Positions 31,801 through 43,333 of a DNA stretch of 64,000 nucleotides are shown here, piece by piece. Location of the stretch: contig JAJJLU010003468.1 of NCBI GenBank assembly GCA_023807065.1, positions 39,853 to 103,852 on the forward strand, read 5' to 3'. The translations under genes were made by a program, and so were the position numbers. The notes beneath the pieces were generated by a model. That model made no database searches and was not told the origin of the DNA. It was given only the letters and a program-made list of their open reading frames with translations. The first letter of the stretch is position 1, and the number at the start of each line of letters is the position of its first letter. The stretch is from Isotricha intestinalis (Eukaryota > Ciliophora > Litostomatea > Vestibuliferida > Isotrichidae).

Positions 31801-34800
31801 TTTAGCTAAATTTAGAAAAACTCCGTAATTAACAAACAAAGGATATTTATCAGAAATAAATTTATTTAATCCTGAAAAATTATCTCTGAAATTTTTATTT
31901 ATTATTATTGAATAAAATTTATCAAAATTATCATTTTCTTCTAGTAAAGCTTCTAATCTATTTTCTTTCTGTTTTTCACTTAATTTATTTTCATTCATTG
32001 ATGAATCAACTAATAAAAAATAATCAATAAACTTATAAGGCATTGTTTTATATAAAAATTTTTTTGAATTTTTAGAAAAAATATTCTTTAAAAATTTTTT
32101 TTTTGAATCTTGAATATATTGAGAAATTAATAAGCAAATACAAAGTAATTCATTAATGCAATTTATTAAAGCAATACAAGATTTATTTTTTGAATCTTTT
32201 GATTCTGTTAATTCAACTAAAAAACTGATTCCAATTCCAAAAATCATTAAAAATAAATTAATTAATTCATTAGTAAAAATAATTCCAAAATCTTTTTCAT
32301 TTAAACTACAAGAAATTAATAATATATATTCTAAAAATATTTTATATTTATTTACTATTTCAATAAATTCTTTTTCTTCTTTTGATAAAGTTAATTCAAT
32401 CATAAATAAATGAGATAATATTTTTATTATAGGATAATATTGTGTGGTATCTTTTGAATACTTTAATAAATTTATCATTTTTATAAAATTATTTGAAATA
32501 TTTTCATCATTTGATAATATAATTTTCTCAAATATTATTTTACATTTATCAATCATTTTTAAATTTGAAATATCTTTCTTTAAATATTTTTCAACATTCA
32601 TTTTTTTTAAAAAGTAATCTATTATTAAATTAGCTAAATTGTAATCTAACCATAATTCATTTAATTTCAAATATTTTTTAGAAGAAATTCCTTCATAAAG
32701 ATTTAATCCTTTAAGAAATATATTTATAAAAGTAATATTTTTTTCTGAAAAAGTAGGAAGAATAATATTCATATTTCCAGTTTCATAAATTTCTAAAATA
32801 TTTTTATCTTGATTAAATACAGTAAAATAATCGAAAATCATAGAAATTAAAATAGAAAAAAATTCTACATCAGGTTCATTTTTAAAGCATTCTTCAATTA
32901 AATTAGAAAAAATTTTATTTATAATAAAAGATATTCTAACATTAATAGTTAAATTTAAAGATTTTGATTCAATATTTTTTAAATTAGAACAATAAGTTAA
33001 AATAATGCTAATTAAATTAAATTTATCATTATAATCATCTAATTCATTAATCATTTCATTAATAAACTGAATACTAGAATTAAAAGTAGAAGTTGTATAA
33101 TTAAAATAGAAAATTAATATATCAATAATATAATGTAATAAAGGAATATAAAAAATAATTTTTTTCAAAAACATTTTATTAGATAAAATTAATAAACGAA
33201 TATGAGTAAATAAAGAATTTAAATTTTCAATATTTAATTTATCACAAATTTCTATAATAATATCTAAAACAAGAGAAATTTTTTGAGGAATAAATTCAAT
33301 AAAATAAACTAAACATTCAATTATTTTAGTATAATAAACACTAATATATTTATCACTAAAAATGCTTATTGATAAAATTTGATCATGATTATAACATTTT
33401 GTAGAAATATAATTTGAATTCTTTTTTATTAAATGTAAAGCTAATTCTTTTATATCTTCTTCGGTAGGATAATAATTATTTAAATCTAAATTATGAAATT
33501 CATTATCTTTTAAAGGAAAAATATTTTGTTTAATATAAAATAAAGAAAATTGAAATGTTCGATTATATTTAAATAAAGATAGAATAAATTTAATAGTATT
33601 ATATTTAATATCAGGAAAATCATTTTTAATTAAATTCATTAATATAATTTTATATTCTTTTGAATTAAATATATTATAAATAATTTCATTGTTTCTTCTC
33701 TTTCTCAAAAATTTATTTGACAACTCTAAAATATAATTAATTAAACAAGGAGAAATATTTAAAGATAACAAATTAACAACTTTTTTAAAATTATTTTCAA
33801 CATTGTCAATTCTATCTTCAATAATTAATTCTAATAATCTAATTAAATTTTCATTTCTTATTTTAAAAACAGGATTCATTACTTTAAATTTATTTTTGTC
33901 TGAAAAAGAATTTAAATGTTCTTCACAACAAATTTTCTTTTCTTTCCAAAAACATTTATCATTAATATATAAAGCAAAAATTATTTTATTAATTGGAATA
34001 AAATAACTTTTTGAACCTTCATAAAATTTTAAAACATGTTCCCAAAAATCATTTATAATTAAAGGATTATATTTTTTTATAATTTTATCATTATATAAAA
34101 TATATTGAAAATAATATTGATAAAGAGGACTTTTTTCAGAAAAAACAAAAAGATTTTTTGCAATATCAATAATAATTTTTAATATTATATCACTAAAAAT
34201 TGTTTTTGGAAATCTTTCTAAAAATACACTAAAAATCATTAAAAATTTATTAGAAAAAGCATCTTCCATATTTTTCTTTTTAAAACTTAAAATAATTAAA
34301 ACAAGTTCAAAGAAAGATAAAATTAAATCATTATGTTGAATACAAATATTAATATTTAAATATAATAATTCAATGATAGGTAAAATAATATTAATTCCTC
34401 CAATTAAAGAAAGTTTTTTTTGGTAACAATGAAAAATATGATAAGAACAATTTTCTCCAAATATTAATTTATTATTTTTATTATTATTAAGATAATTATA
34501 TTGAAGTGATATTGGAGAAAATAAATATATAATTTGAGATAAATATTCTCTTCCTTGTTTATTAAAAAATGTATTTATTTCTTTTGATTTTGAAAAACCA
34601 TATATATATTTATTATTTATTAATTTATGAAATTCATATGGAATTAATTTTTTAAATATTAATATTGATGTTATTTTACCATAAAAATTATTTCCTAATA
34701 AAATTGAATTTAATGTTATTTCTGAGTTATTATTTTCTAAATGATAATTCTGTTCAAATAATAATAAATTATTATTTAAATAAAAAGAAATTATTATTGA

Positions 34801-35589
34801 ATTTTCTTCTATTTTATAAGATAAAGTTAATTGATTCCACTCAAATATTTTATCTAAATTTGTTTTTATTATTTCTTCATCATTTGAAAAAAATAATTTT
34901 AAAGTTAAATTATCAATAATTGAAATGGTTAAAATATAATTATTATTAAAAATAAAAGAAATAATATCAAAATTTTTTTTCTCTATTTTTTCAGGTTTAA
35001 AAGATAAAAGAATACTTAATTCATTAATATTATTAATTGGAAGTGAAATATAAGAATTACCATTTAAATAAAAATAATTATAAGGTTTATTTAAAGTTAA
35101 ATTAACTCCATATAAATGTTTTAATATTTCTAAATTTTTTCTTAATTCTTCATATGATGGAAATTTAATTTCTTTATTATGAAAAAAAACTGAAAATTTT
35201 TTTATTATATAATCAATTATTTCTTTAGAAATATCAATATTATTAATTAAACAATCAATTATATTTAAACAAAGAATTTCTATTTTATTTTCATTATATT
35301 TATTATTCAAATATAAATCAATAAAAACTAAATATATATTTTTTTTAATATTTTTTTCAAATAAGATAATATTTAAAGAATTTAGTGAAAAACTTTCATA
35401 AAGAACATTTAAAATTTTAATAATTGAAGAAGAATTTAAATTATTATTTTCAATTAAATTTTCAATCAAACAATTAATATGACTAATTTTATAAATATAA
35501 TAATTTTTATTATCATTCGGATAATCTTTGAAAACTTCAGAAATTAAATTTGAAATATTATCATTGTTATAAATATTATCTTTTTCCAT
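28855..35589 (-). CDS. BEACH-WD40 protein (LvsA/neurobeachin type)
   Basis: 2244 aa, usual giant size for the family. The N-terminal half is helical armadillo-like, with a concanavalin/LamG-like beta region near 165-320 (FYLNGNSYISLP...GNNFYGKI). A PH-like domain at about 1430-1570 precedes the BEACH domain at about 1590-1860. The BEACH domain has GRSFNDLSQYPVYPWIL, HYSNPIYVCHFLTRIFPYS, LIPEFYYIPEMFLN and an ending with W-DLVFGYKQRG. WD40-like repeats fill about 1950-2244. BEACH proteins act in membrane fission/fusion, lysosome and contractile-vacuole traffic. The usual NGFDLG-type motif appears as NNLNLGIRR. No signal peptide. Its start lies head-to-head with the PAS gene at 35923 across a 333-bp spacer. 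Confidence 0.95.
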   Translation of the reverse strand: MEKDNIYNNDNISNLISEVFKDYPNDNKNYYIYKISHINCLIENLIENNNLNSSSIIKILNVLYESFSLNSLNIILFEKNIKKNIYLVFIDLYLNNKYNENKIEILCLNIIDCLINNIDISKEIIDYIIKKFSVFFHNKEIKFPSYEELRKNLEILKHLYGVNLTLNKPYNYFYLNGNSYISLPINNINELSILLSFKPEKIEKKNFDIISFIFNNNYILTISIIDNLTLKLFFSNDEEIIKTNLDKIFEWNQLTLSYKIEENSIIISFYLNNNLLLFEQNYHLENNNSEITLNSILLGNNFYGKITSILIFKKLIPYEFHKLINNKYIYGFSKSKEINTFFNKQGREYLSQIIYLFSPISLQYNYLNNNKNNKLIFGENCSYHIFHCYQKKLSLIGGINIILPIIELLYLNINICIQHNDLILSFFELVLIILSFKKKNMEDAFSNKFLMIFSVFLERFPKTIFSDIILKIIIDIAKNLFVFSEKSPLYQYYFQYILYNDKIIKKYNPLIINDFWEHVLKFYEGSKSYFIPINKIIFALYINDKCFWKEKKICCEEHLNSFSDKNKFKVMNPVFKIRNENLIRLLELIIEDRIDNVENNFKKVVNLLSLNISPCLINYILELSNKFLRKRRNNEIIYNIFNSKEYKIILMNLIKNDFPDIKYNTIKFILSLFKYNRTFQFSLFYIKQNIFPLKDNEFHNLDLNNYYPTEEDIKELALHLIKKNSNYISTKCYNHDQILSISIFSDKYISVYYTKIIECLVYFIEFIPQKISLVLDIIIEICDKLNIENLNSLFTHIRLLILSNKMFLKKIIFYIPLLHYIIDILIFYFNYTTSTFNSSIQFINEMINELDDYNDKFNLISIILTYCSNLKNIESKSLNLTINVRISFIINKIFSNLIEECFKNEPDVEFFSILISMIFDYFTVFNQDKNILEIYETGNMNIILPTFSEKNITFINIFLKGLNLYEGISSKKYLKLNELWLDYNLANLIIDYFLKKMNVEKYLKKDISNLKMIDKCKIIFEKIILSNDENISNNFIKMINLLKYSKDTTQYYPIIKILSHLFMIELTLSKEEKEFIEIVNKYKIFLEYILLISCSLNEKDFGIIFTNELINLFLMIFGIGISFLVELTESKDSKNKSCIALINCINELLCICLLISQYIQDSKKKFLKNIFSKNSKKFLYKTMPYKFIDYFLLVDSSMNENKLSEKQKENRLEALLEENDNFDKFYSIIINKNFRDNFSGLNKFISDKYPLFVNYGVFLNLAKKRLDKIDFEICHMNDIEGDIIEYNKINDEIAVIRNLILNSIINSLKLNYNNFRERRNHYKVLKKKLFSWNFPWSNFDLFYNNQNKMKFKLLNHFTKKFSHPFLIPILDFDFYFPNFSHFTIDKLFNENESEFPYKKLIIDVDKILNNNAKNDKTYKYVIFPKEEKENKKNECCLVKLTHHIKGYFDVKDKGIEFKVIINEKTIKKEKIDYNVLEEDDNYDNIRHTCHGSYFISHNKDKDNLNYFFPFSQIKMILKRIYYYKETALEIYFKNNKSYYFNFKEHEIRELSYNKIIENIRNKIEIFCGENSNFILNNLGITIDKNFTIGKIIENWKEYKISNSTLLMYLNILSGRSFNDLSQYPVYPWILIDYSSKNLTEEDLNLKNSIYRDLTCPMGMLECLDNGERKKIYIKIYKTLLKEYKQNENKNKIGIEFEEKPYVFGSHYSNPIYVCHFLTRIFPYSNLMIELQGNKFDDPDRLFISVNNSFNGATTQKGDLRELIPEFYYIPEMFLNINNLNLGIRRNKSKVNNVICPIWSNDDPYKMITLLFFAFESFFVSEKINNWIDLVFGYKQRGEEAEKCYNIFMNSTYPDEINIEKYDKNKKMYYFRSVEFGITPKQIFFKKFPSKSDINHVFQFKQISNFEKENLKVLKIEFDEKEEKENKKIVIMKVINNEEFIIIWDNESGIRVKVFSNKDNTTSFNDKEFEFGSKLLKNEILLNFIKYEGYNPILIYNNGNNIVEAGYLDGKLILTNLENEKNIEPLIIYNPSDKSPIINVSINEDENFALLSNILGIIHIYDVNKNIWNFKFNLIIHNKIINDIFISNDMNVFISSSKDNFVNIITIPSCKLIRSFYVKKPKFSFLSECPLPVSLIYSEESEEFIIYSVNGHLINRIKESGFDDIPIFFSDYKFCDYIIYLKNCSLILRSFPYLDVVYNITLYYDVVYHFKMDISPNKNSLFLLDENSKYILKLKDNNNNSKLKN

Positions 35590-35922
35590 TTAAAAAAAAA
35601 AATAATTTTATTATAAAAAAAATAATGTGAGATGAATACTTAAATATTTTTGTTAAAAATAGAGAGAAATAAATTTTTACATGTTTTTTATATTCTCTTT
35701 TTTCAATGAATTTGGTAATTCTAATTTTTACATCTTCTTTTTCATCAAAATGAAATTTTTAATTTTTTTTATTAGTTAATTATATTCATGATTTATTAAT
35801 GTGGAATAAATGCAAATGTGTATTTTATTCATTCTTTTTTGAATGATTTTGAAAAATAAATTATATTTTTTGTATTAATTTTAAAATAAAAAATAAATTA
35901 ATATGAAATAAAAAAAAAGTAT
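35590..35922. other. 333-bp divergent spacer, nothing recognised
   Basis: AT-rich spacer between the divergent BEACH and PAS genes, so it must hold both promoters. I see no coding frame, RNA gene or repeat. Confidence 0.6.
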
Positions 35923-38900
35923 ATGGAATCAAATGAATATTTAAAGAAAGTTAAATATGCAATTTTTCACTTATATTATTATCTATTTTATAATTACAAC
36001 ATAAATAAAATAAAATCATTCATATTTGCATTAATAGATATATTTCAATTATTTTCAATGAATATAAATGAAAGAGTAAAAAATATATTTTAATAATTTA
36101 GAATAAAATTTTTTGGAAAGATAATTCGAAAATATTTCATTATTTTATAAGTTTTATTATCAATTTTGATTTAAATGTTTATTACAGTTTTAATTATAAA
36201 TTTTTTTTAGTTACATTGTATTCAACTTATTTTTTTGTTTTTATAGGAATTTTTTTCTTTATAATTCTACTTAGAGAAATATCAAAAAATAAAATAATAA
36301 AACATTATAAATATCAATTAATATTTCTGAGACATTTTTTAATATATAATATATATATTTTTTATTACCCAATATTACGTAAAAACAAATTTATATAATT
36401 TTAATATAGAAATAAACTTTCCAATAATTTTTTGTAAAAATTCAGTTTTAAATAAAGGATTTAAATGTTATTCATCAAAACATATAATTCACTTAATAAT
36501 AAGTATAATAATATGCTTATCAGATTTTATTTTTTGTTTTTTAGCAACTTCATTATATTTTTCAAGAGGAGAAAATATTGCAAATGGAATAATAAGAGTT
36601 TTTATTTCAAATCCAAAACAAATGATTTTAATAGCAAAAACAATAATGATAATTATTTTTGGTTTTGATTATGCTTTCAATAATAATTCTCATGCTATTA
36701 TTCCTTTATTTTCTTTTTTTTTTGGTTCTATTATTTTCTATTATTGTGTTCTTGATAATATATTTAAATCTGAAAAAGATTGTAAACAATTATTAATTTA
36801 TTATATGAGTTTAATGTATATGCTTTCTGGATTATTTGTTTTAATTGGTTATGTTGCAAAAGGAAAATTTAAAAACAATTTTTTTATTATTTTTATCTTA
36901 TTTAATGTTATTCTTATTTTATTTGCTTATATTTATGTTTATCGAATAAAAATAATTAATTTTAGAGATCAATCAAAATTTTTAAGTGAATATGATATTT
37001 ATCTTCATACTAAAAATTTACTTTTATCTTTACATCAAAAAAAATTTAATCGAGAATTAATGTTAAATTTTTTAGAATATCATAGTTATCATTCCAATTA
37101 TATTGATAATGATTTAAATGATGAAGACACAAAATATAATTATTATTTAATTATAGAAAAAACTTTAAAAAGAAGAATGTTATTATTTAAAAAAAGTATT
37201 ATATTGAAATTAATGCATTTTCTAATATTAAAAAAATATTTAAATAAAAATAAAAGTGCTTACTTACTTTTATATCATTTATATTCGGATATAGAAAACA
37301 ATATTTTTTCTGCAAGTTTTTCTCAAAAATTTTATATTTTTAGATTGAAAAAATCAATTGAAGATGATTCAATAGAATTTAATTATAATAAAAATGAAAT
37401 ATCAATAAGATTTCAAATAAATAATTTAATAGATTTAATTGTTAAAGTTTCAGAAATGTATTATTCATTTTGGAATTTATTATTATCATCAATTCAAAGC
37501 AAAGAAATAAAAGAAATTAATAATATTGGAAGAATTATACATATATTAATTGATGAAATAGAATTTAAATTTTCAGAAATTGAAAAAACAAAATATAAAA
37601 ATTATAAACTGTTTTTATTATATGGTTATTATTTAAGAGATATATTAAATGATAAAGAAAAAGCTGATAAATATTTAAATAAAAATTATATGCCTAAAAT
37701 AAAAGAAAAAAAAAAATATAAAAATAAAAATGATTATGAAGAAAACTCAGATTTTCAATTTATTATGATTTCAGAGAAAAAAAATTATTCTTTCATAGAA
37801 AAAATATCAAATGTATTTTGCGTAAATTTAGGTTATTTTCCACATGAATTAATAGGAAAAAATATAAATATATTGTTCCCAGATTTATTAAAAGAAGAAT
37901 ATGAAATGGAATTTAAAAAAAACTTACATAATTCAAATTATAAAGAAGAAAAAAAAATTCTTTTTTTAAAATCCAAATCAAAATATTTGATAATTTTCCC
38001 AGTTAAAATATCCTTGAATTATGATGAAGAACATAATTCTTTTCTTTTAATAGAATTAATAACAGAAAAATTTAATGTTTTAAATAAAAATACAAAAGAT
38101 TTAGAATGTCATTTAATAACTGATTTAAAATGTATAATAAATTTATATTCCTCAAATTCAATTTATTTATTGGGTTTTAATAGTAAATATTTTAACAAAA
38201 CAATAGATATATCAAATTATATAAAAGAATTTAGAGATGAGATTTTTCATTTTATTTCAAAAAATAATAATTTTGAAAATATAACAATAAATTATCTTAA
38301 AAGAGGAATATTAAAAAAAAAATTTCTAAGAAATGAAAATGAAATAATTTGGAATATAAATAATAAAAAATTCAAAATAGAAACAAATGAAATTTATATT
38401 AATAATAAATTATTAGGATATTATTTTCACTTAAGTCACATAATAAAAAAAGAAGATAAAGGAATGACAATAATTCAAAATTATAATAATAATAATATTG
38501 GTTTAAATTTATTACCAAATTTACATAATGTACCTTTTTCAAGAGCAAAAACAACAAGAAAAATTTCAAAAGACATTATAAAAGAATCTTTAATAATAGA
38601 AAAATTTTTTATTGAAGATGATTTTATTCCAGAATTAGAAAAAGGAATAATTTTTGATTCAAAAAAAAAAATATATTTATTTGAAAACAAAGATAAAATA
38701 AATAATAACAATAATTATGTTAGTTATAGAAATTCCATTCATAGTATAAAAAGAAGAAAAACTTTTTATTTAAAAAAAAAAAGAAAAATAACTTTTTCTA
38801 ATTTTTCTCCTGAAAATTCTTCTTCTTCAAATAATTCAAGTTCTGAAGATAGTGAAAATTTTACTTCTTCAATAGTAAGTTTTTCAAAAATAATTTCAAG

Positions 38901-41142
38901 TGAAGATGAAAATGATATTTTTAAAACAAGTACAATTAAATTTGATACTATTTATTTTGTTAATTTAAAAAATATTTATTTATATATTTATGATTTTAAT
39001 AAAAAAATCCCTGTTGAAGTTAAAAATAATTTCAATAAAAGTCAAATTGATTTTATTATTGAAAAAGAAAATAATATAAATGAAAATAATACAGATAAAG
39101 TCTTAAAAAAAATATCTTTGAAAACAAATATACCTGAAAAAAAAATAGAGAAAACAATAAATAAACAAGAAAAAAAAGAAGAAAAAGTTCAAAAAGAAAC
39201 TTTTTTAAATTCTTTTATTATAAAATGGATTATAATAATAATAATAAATTCAATTTGTTTTATCATAATATCACTTTTTTTTTTTTATTATTGTCTTTCA
39301 ATGAAAAAGAAAATTGTTCAAACAATAAATATTCATAATTCAATAAGTGATTTAATGGAAAATTCAAATAAAGCTTATTATTATTCTTATAATTTAATTA
39401 TTCTTCAAAATAATTTATATAATAATTTTAATTCTCCTAAATCAGATTTAATCAAAATTCTTAAAATTAATTTAAAAGAAATTTACCAAAATATTCTTTT
39501 AATTTATCAAAATATTACAATTTTTTCTTTATCAGCTTCTAAAAAAAATAATATTCAAATTGATAATTATATTATAAAATTAATTTCAATCAAAAATAAT
39601 TTAGAAAGAAATATTTCTTTTTCAAATATAAATAATGTTATTCAAGAATTTTCTTTTTCAATTTATTCTTTTATTAATTTAAAAAATGAAGAAATGAAAT
39701 TTTCAAATATTTATTTTAATTTTATTTTATCAAATTACGAATCACTTTTATCAGAAAATTTACAAGATTTTTCAAATATTTTTTTAGACGAATATTTTAA
39801 CTTAAAAAAAAGAATATTAATAATAATAATATCATCATTAATAATATTTCTAACAATAAACTTAATAAGTTTTTTTTTTCAATATTATATTATCTCTAAA
39901 ATATATGATGAACAAAAAAAAGCAACTGATATTTTTTTTATAATTAACCCTGATTATATAATTAATGCAATTAGAAATTGTGAAAATTTTATTGAGTTAA
40001 ATCAAAAAGATAAAACTAATCCTGAATATCTTGTTTCAAATCCTTTAATTAATCTTTCTCAAAATGATGTTAATGAGAGTTATAATTCTAATAATGATTT
40101 AGAAAATCAATGTTTATTAAAAAAAAATATCAAAATTGATTTTGAAATAAGGAAAAATTCAATTTTAAAACAAAACAAAAAGAAAATTTGTGACAAAAAA
40201 ATAATTGATAATTTCTATATAGTTGCCTATATAATTTTTTCTTTAATTTTATTTGGAATATTAATTTATTTATCAATATTTCAAATAATGAAATATAATC
40301 ATTCATATAATTTATCAACTTTATATACAAATACTGTAAACCATAAAAATCATTTAATCAAATATTACAATTATTTAAGAACAATGATAATATATAATTC
40401 ATATAAAAATGAAAAAAATAAAATAGGTGAAATATATGAAAGTATGAAATTAAATTTGAATAATACATTTAAAACAAATCAAGATAAATTTATAGAAATA
40501 TTTGAATCAATAAATCCATTAAATAATAAAGAAAAAGAAAAATTAAATAATATAATAAATGAAGATATATGTGAATATTTAAATTTAAATAATACTTATT
40601 ATAATATTTCTTGTGATGAATTAGGAGATGGTATTGGACATTTTGGACTTTATGCTACGTCAATTTATACTTTTCAACTTATTATATATTTAGAAATGGA
40701 ATTAGAAAATATTTTATTTAAAGGAAAAAAAAAAGGATTTTTATATAATGAAGTTTTTTATCCTTCTGATATTATTAATCAACTTTATCCTAATGACACT
40801 AATTTATATAATGATTATATTAATTTAAATCCTTTTTTGATTTTAAATAGTTATAAATATCATAATTTAAATATATTAGTTGAAAATTTAATTCAAAATT
40901 CTTCTGGTTATTTAAGTGATTTTTTAAAAGAAAAAATGATTAACGTGATTAATAGTACTCAAAATCAAATCATTTTCTTTCATATTATTTTTGAATTGTT
41001 AATTATTTTTGCAATTTATTTCTTTTTTCTTCCTAATATTTTAAAAAAAAATGATGAAATAAGAGAAGAAAAAAATATGCTTAAAATTATTCCTAAAAAT
41101 GAATTAGAACAAATTTTGATTAAAGAAAATATACTAATTTAA
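35923..41142 (+). CDS. PAS-domain multipass protein (tmcB-like), three exons
   Basis: The contiguous frame from 36622 lacks its natural N-terminus. Splicing two short introns (36076-36101 and 36379-36409) joins 51 codons from the ATG at 35923, 92 codons plus one base, and the long exon, giving 1720 aa in one frame. Exons 1-2 add further membrane helices. The protein has about seven N-terminal membrane segments (residues about 95-330), a helical cytosolic region, a PAS domain near 590-690 (SNVFCVNLGYFPHELIGKNI), a Ser/Lys-rich linker, then membrane segments near 1082, 1280, 1412 and 1664. This layout resembles tmcB-type PAS proteins of amoebae and ciliates. PAS domains sense small ligands or redox state. 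No kinase or cyclase domain is visible, so how a signal is passed on is unknown. Confidence 0.85.
36076..36101 (+). other. intron, 26 nt
   Basis: Begins GTAAAAAA and ends TTTAG. Its removal joins ...MNINER to NKIFWKD... in frame and removes TAA stops. Phase 0. Confidence 0.85.
36379..36409 (+). other. intron, 31 nt
   Basis: Begins GTAAAAAC and ends AATATAG. Removal makes a split CAA codon and continues in frame through 36412 to the long exon of the PAS gene. Phase 1. Confidence 0.85.
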
Positions 41143-41365
41143 TTATTAAATTTGTATTATTTATTGGTATTGTTTTTTGTTGTGTTTAAATGCTTAATTA
41201 TTGAATGATTTATATTTTTTTATAATTTATATTTATAAATCTATTTTTAAATTCAATAAATATAATATTATATTATTTACTACTTTTTCAAATATATATA
41301 AAACAATTTAATAAATTAAAGAATTACTTTAATATAACAAAATAAATAACTCATTCATTTTATAA

Positions 41366-43085
41366 TTAAAACTTACAAGAATTCATTTTAAAATAATCAT
41401 AATCATCATTATTATTTTCTTGAATATCATATAATTCCCATCCATCTAAACTACTAAAATCATCATTAAAATAGTTTTTATCTTCAGAATTAAATATCAT
41501 AGAATAATTATTACTTAAACTATCATTTTTAGTTTCTTCACTTGTACTAATCGTTCCAAAACTTAATCTTGAAAGAGCTTCTTTCAATAAAGTAATATTA
41601 TCTTTATTTTGAGTTAAATTTTCTATTATAGAAAAATCATTTTTATTTTTATCTTCTCTTATCAAATCACTAAAATAAAAATTTGATAATTCATATATTG
41701 AAAAATATTTATTATCACCTAAAATTATTAATTTATTTCTTTCTTTATTATATTTCATTTTTGAAATAAATTTAAATTGTGTTTTTATTTTTAAATTTGG
41801 ATAATTTTTATTATGAGACCAAATTTCTATATTTCCTTTATTTGTTGATATTATTATTTCACTTTTAAAACTTCGAAATTCTATATTTGTTATTATTGAT
41901 TCTTTATCTAATGATTTTATTTCTAAACGTTTTTTAAGAGAAAATTGAAAATTTTCTTTTTCTGAAAAATCATAAAATATTATTTTATTTTCTGAAGAAG
42001 TAAATATAAAATTTCTTTCTTTTATTAAATTAATATTGTTAATTTTAATTTTATTTTCTGAATAAATAGCTTGTAATAAAATTAAATTTATTAAATTTAC
42101 TATTTGATAAATATAAAGAGAACCTTCTTTATCAGAAAGAATAATTTTATGATTTAAATAATCAAAATAAAATAAATCAGGATAAAAAGAAACTTGAATT
42201 TTACTTATAATAGTTTGATAATTAAATTCACTAATTGTGATATTCTTCTCATTTTCTCCTATTGAATACACATAACCGCTATTTTTATCTATTCCGAAAT
42301 CAATTATTTTTTTATTATGTATTTTTATATTTCCTATAAATTCTATATTTAAATCTGAATATAAATTATATATATTAATCGAACCATCTTCAAAAGAAAT
42401 GAAAATAACACTATAATCATTGTTTGAAATAAATTTTAGTTTAGTTATTCTTTTCTCAATTTCAACTTTTTTAATTATTTTAATTTCATATTCAAATTTG
42501 TCAAAATATAAATTACATATAATCAACTCACTTAAATATTTAGGTGCATTATAAAAAAAAGAACTAAAAAAGGAAATATTATCTTTATTTGCAGCAATAA
42601 ATAATAAACTATCTTCAATAAAGAAATCAATAATATTATTAAATTCTTGAGAAGAAGGTAAAAAATCAATTTTTTTAATAGGTAAACAATTATCAATATT
42701 ATCTATTAAATTATTTAATTCAAAAAAATCAATAGTTAATTTACTATTTAAAATATGTTCTTGTTCTAAAAGTAGATGAAAATATTTATCAAGAATAAAT
42801 AAATAAGAATTTAAATATGTTTCATTAGTATTTAATAAAGGAGGAATAGGATAATTATCTAATAAATTTCTTTCAAATAATTCATTTAAAAAATCTTTTA
42901 TTATATATTGTGATTTTTTTACTTTCCATTTTTTATTTGCAAATTCACTGTTTAAAAAAATAGTAAAATAAACTATTTCTTCATTATTTATATTATTTTT
43001 TTCCCATTTTATAACTTGAAACTATAAAATTTTATTTGTAAACTCTTACTTTAAAATTAAATTCATTCTTTTTTTCTTCCATCAT
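41366..43085 (-). CDS. PX-domain and WD40-like propeller protein, two exons
   Basis: The ATG at 43085 opens a 12-codon exon (MMEEKKNEFNFK). A 28-nt intron (43022-43049) joins it to exon 2 in frame, giving 563 aa. Without the intron, exon 2 has no ATG for over 160 codons. Residues about 12-105 match a PX domain: IVYFTIFLN, WKVKKSQYIIKDFLNEL, then a Pro-rich loop IPPLL and a helix ending EHILNSKLTIDFFEL. PX domains bind phosphatidylinositol 3-phosphate, usually on endosomes. From about 190 to 480 the sequence looks like weak WD40 blades (FISFEDGSINIYNL, DKEGSLYIYQI, TNKGNIEIWS). The tail is Ser/Asp/Asn-rich. The basic Arg of a canonical PX lipid site is not obvious, so lipid specificity is uncertain. 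Confidence 0.8.
43022..43049 (-). other. intron, 28 nt
   Basis: On the minus strand it begins GTAAGAG and ends TTTATAG. It is phase 0 and links MMEEKKNEFNFK to FQVIKWEKNN. It contains an in-frame TAA, so the gene cannot be read through without splicing. Confidence 0.85.
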
Positions 43086-43333
43086 AAAAAAATAAATAAT
43101 TAAAATTAGTTAAGTTTAATATATTAAAAATTAGAAAATAATTAATTGTTATTTACATATAATATATTTTATTATCCAACTAACAAAGCTAAATGAATTA
43201 AAATATTTAAAAAATGAATAATTATTGATGCATAAAAATAAATAAAAAAGCATTTGGCTTTTGTTCTATTGGATTATCTTAAAATTGTTTAAAATTAAAT
43301 TACATATCATAATTTTAACATAATAAAAAATTT

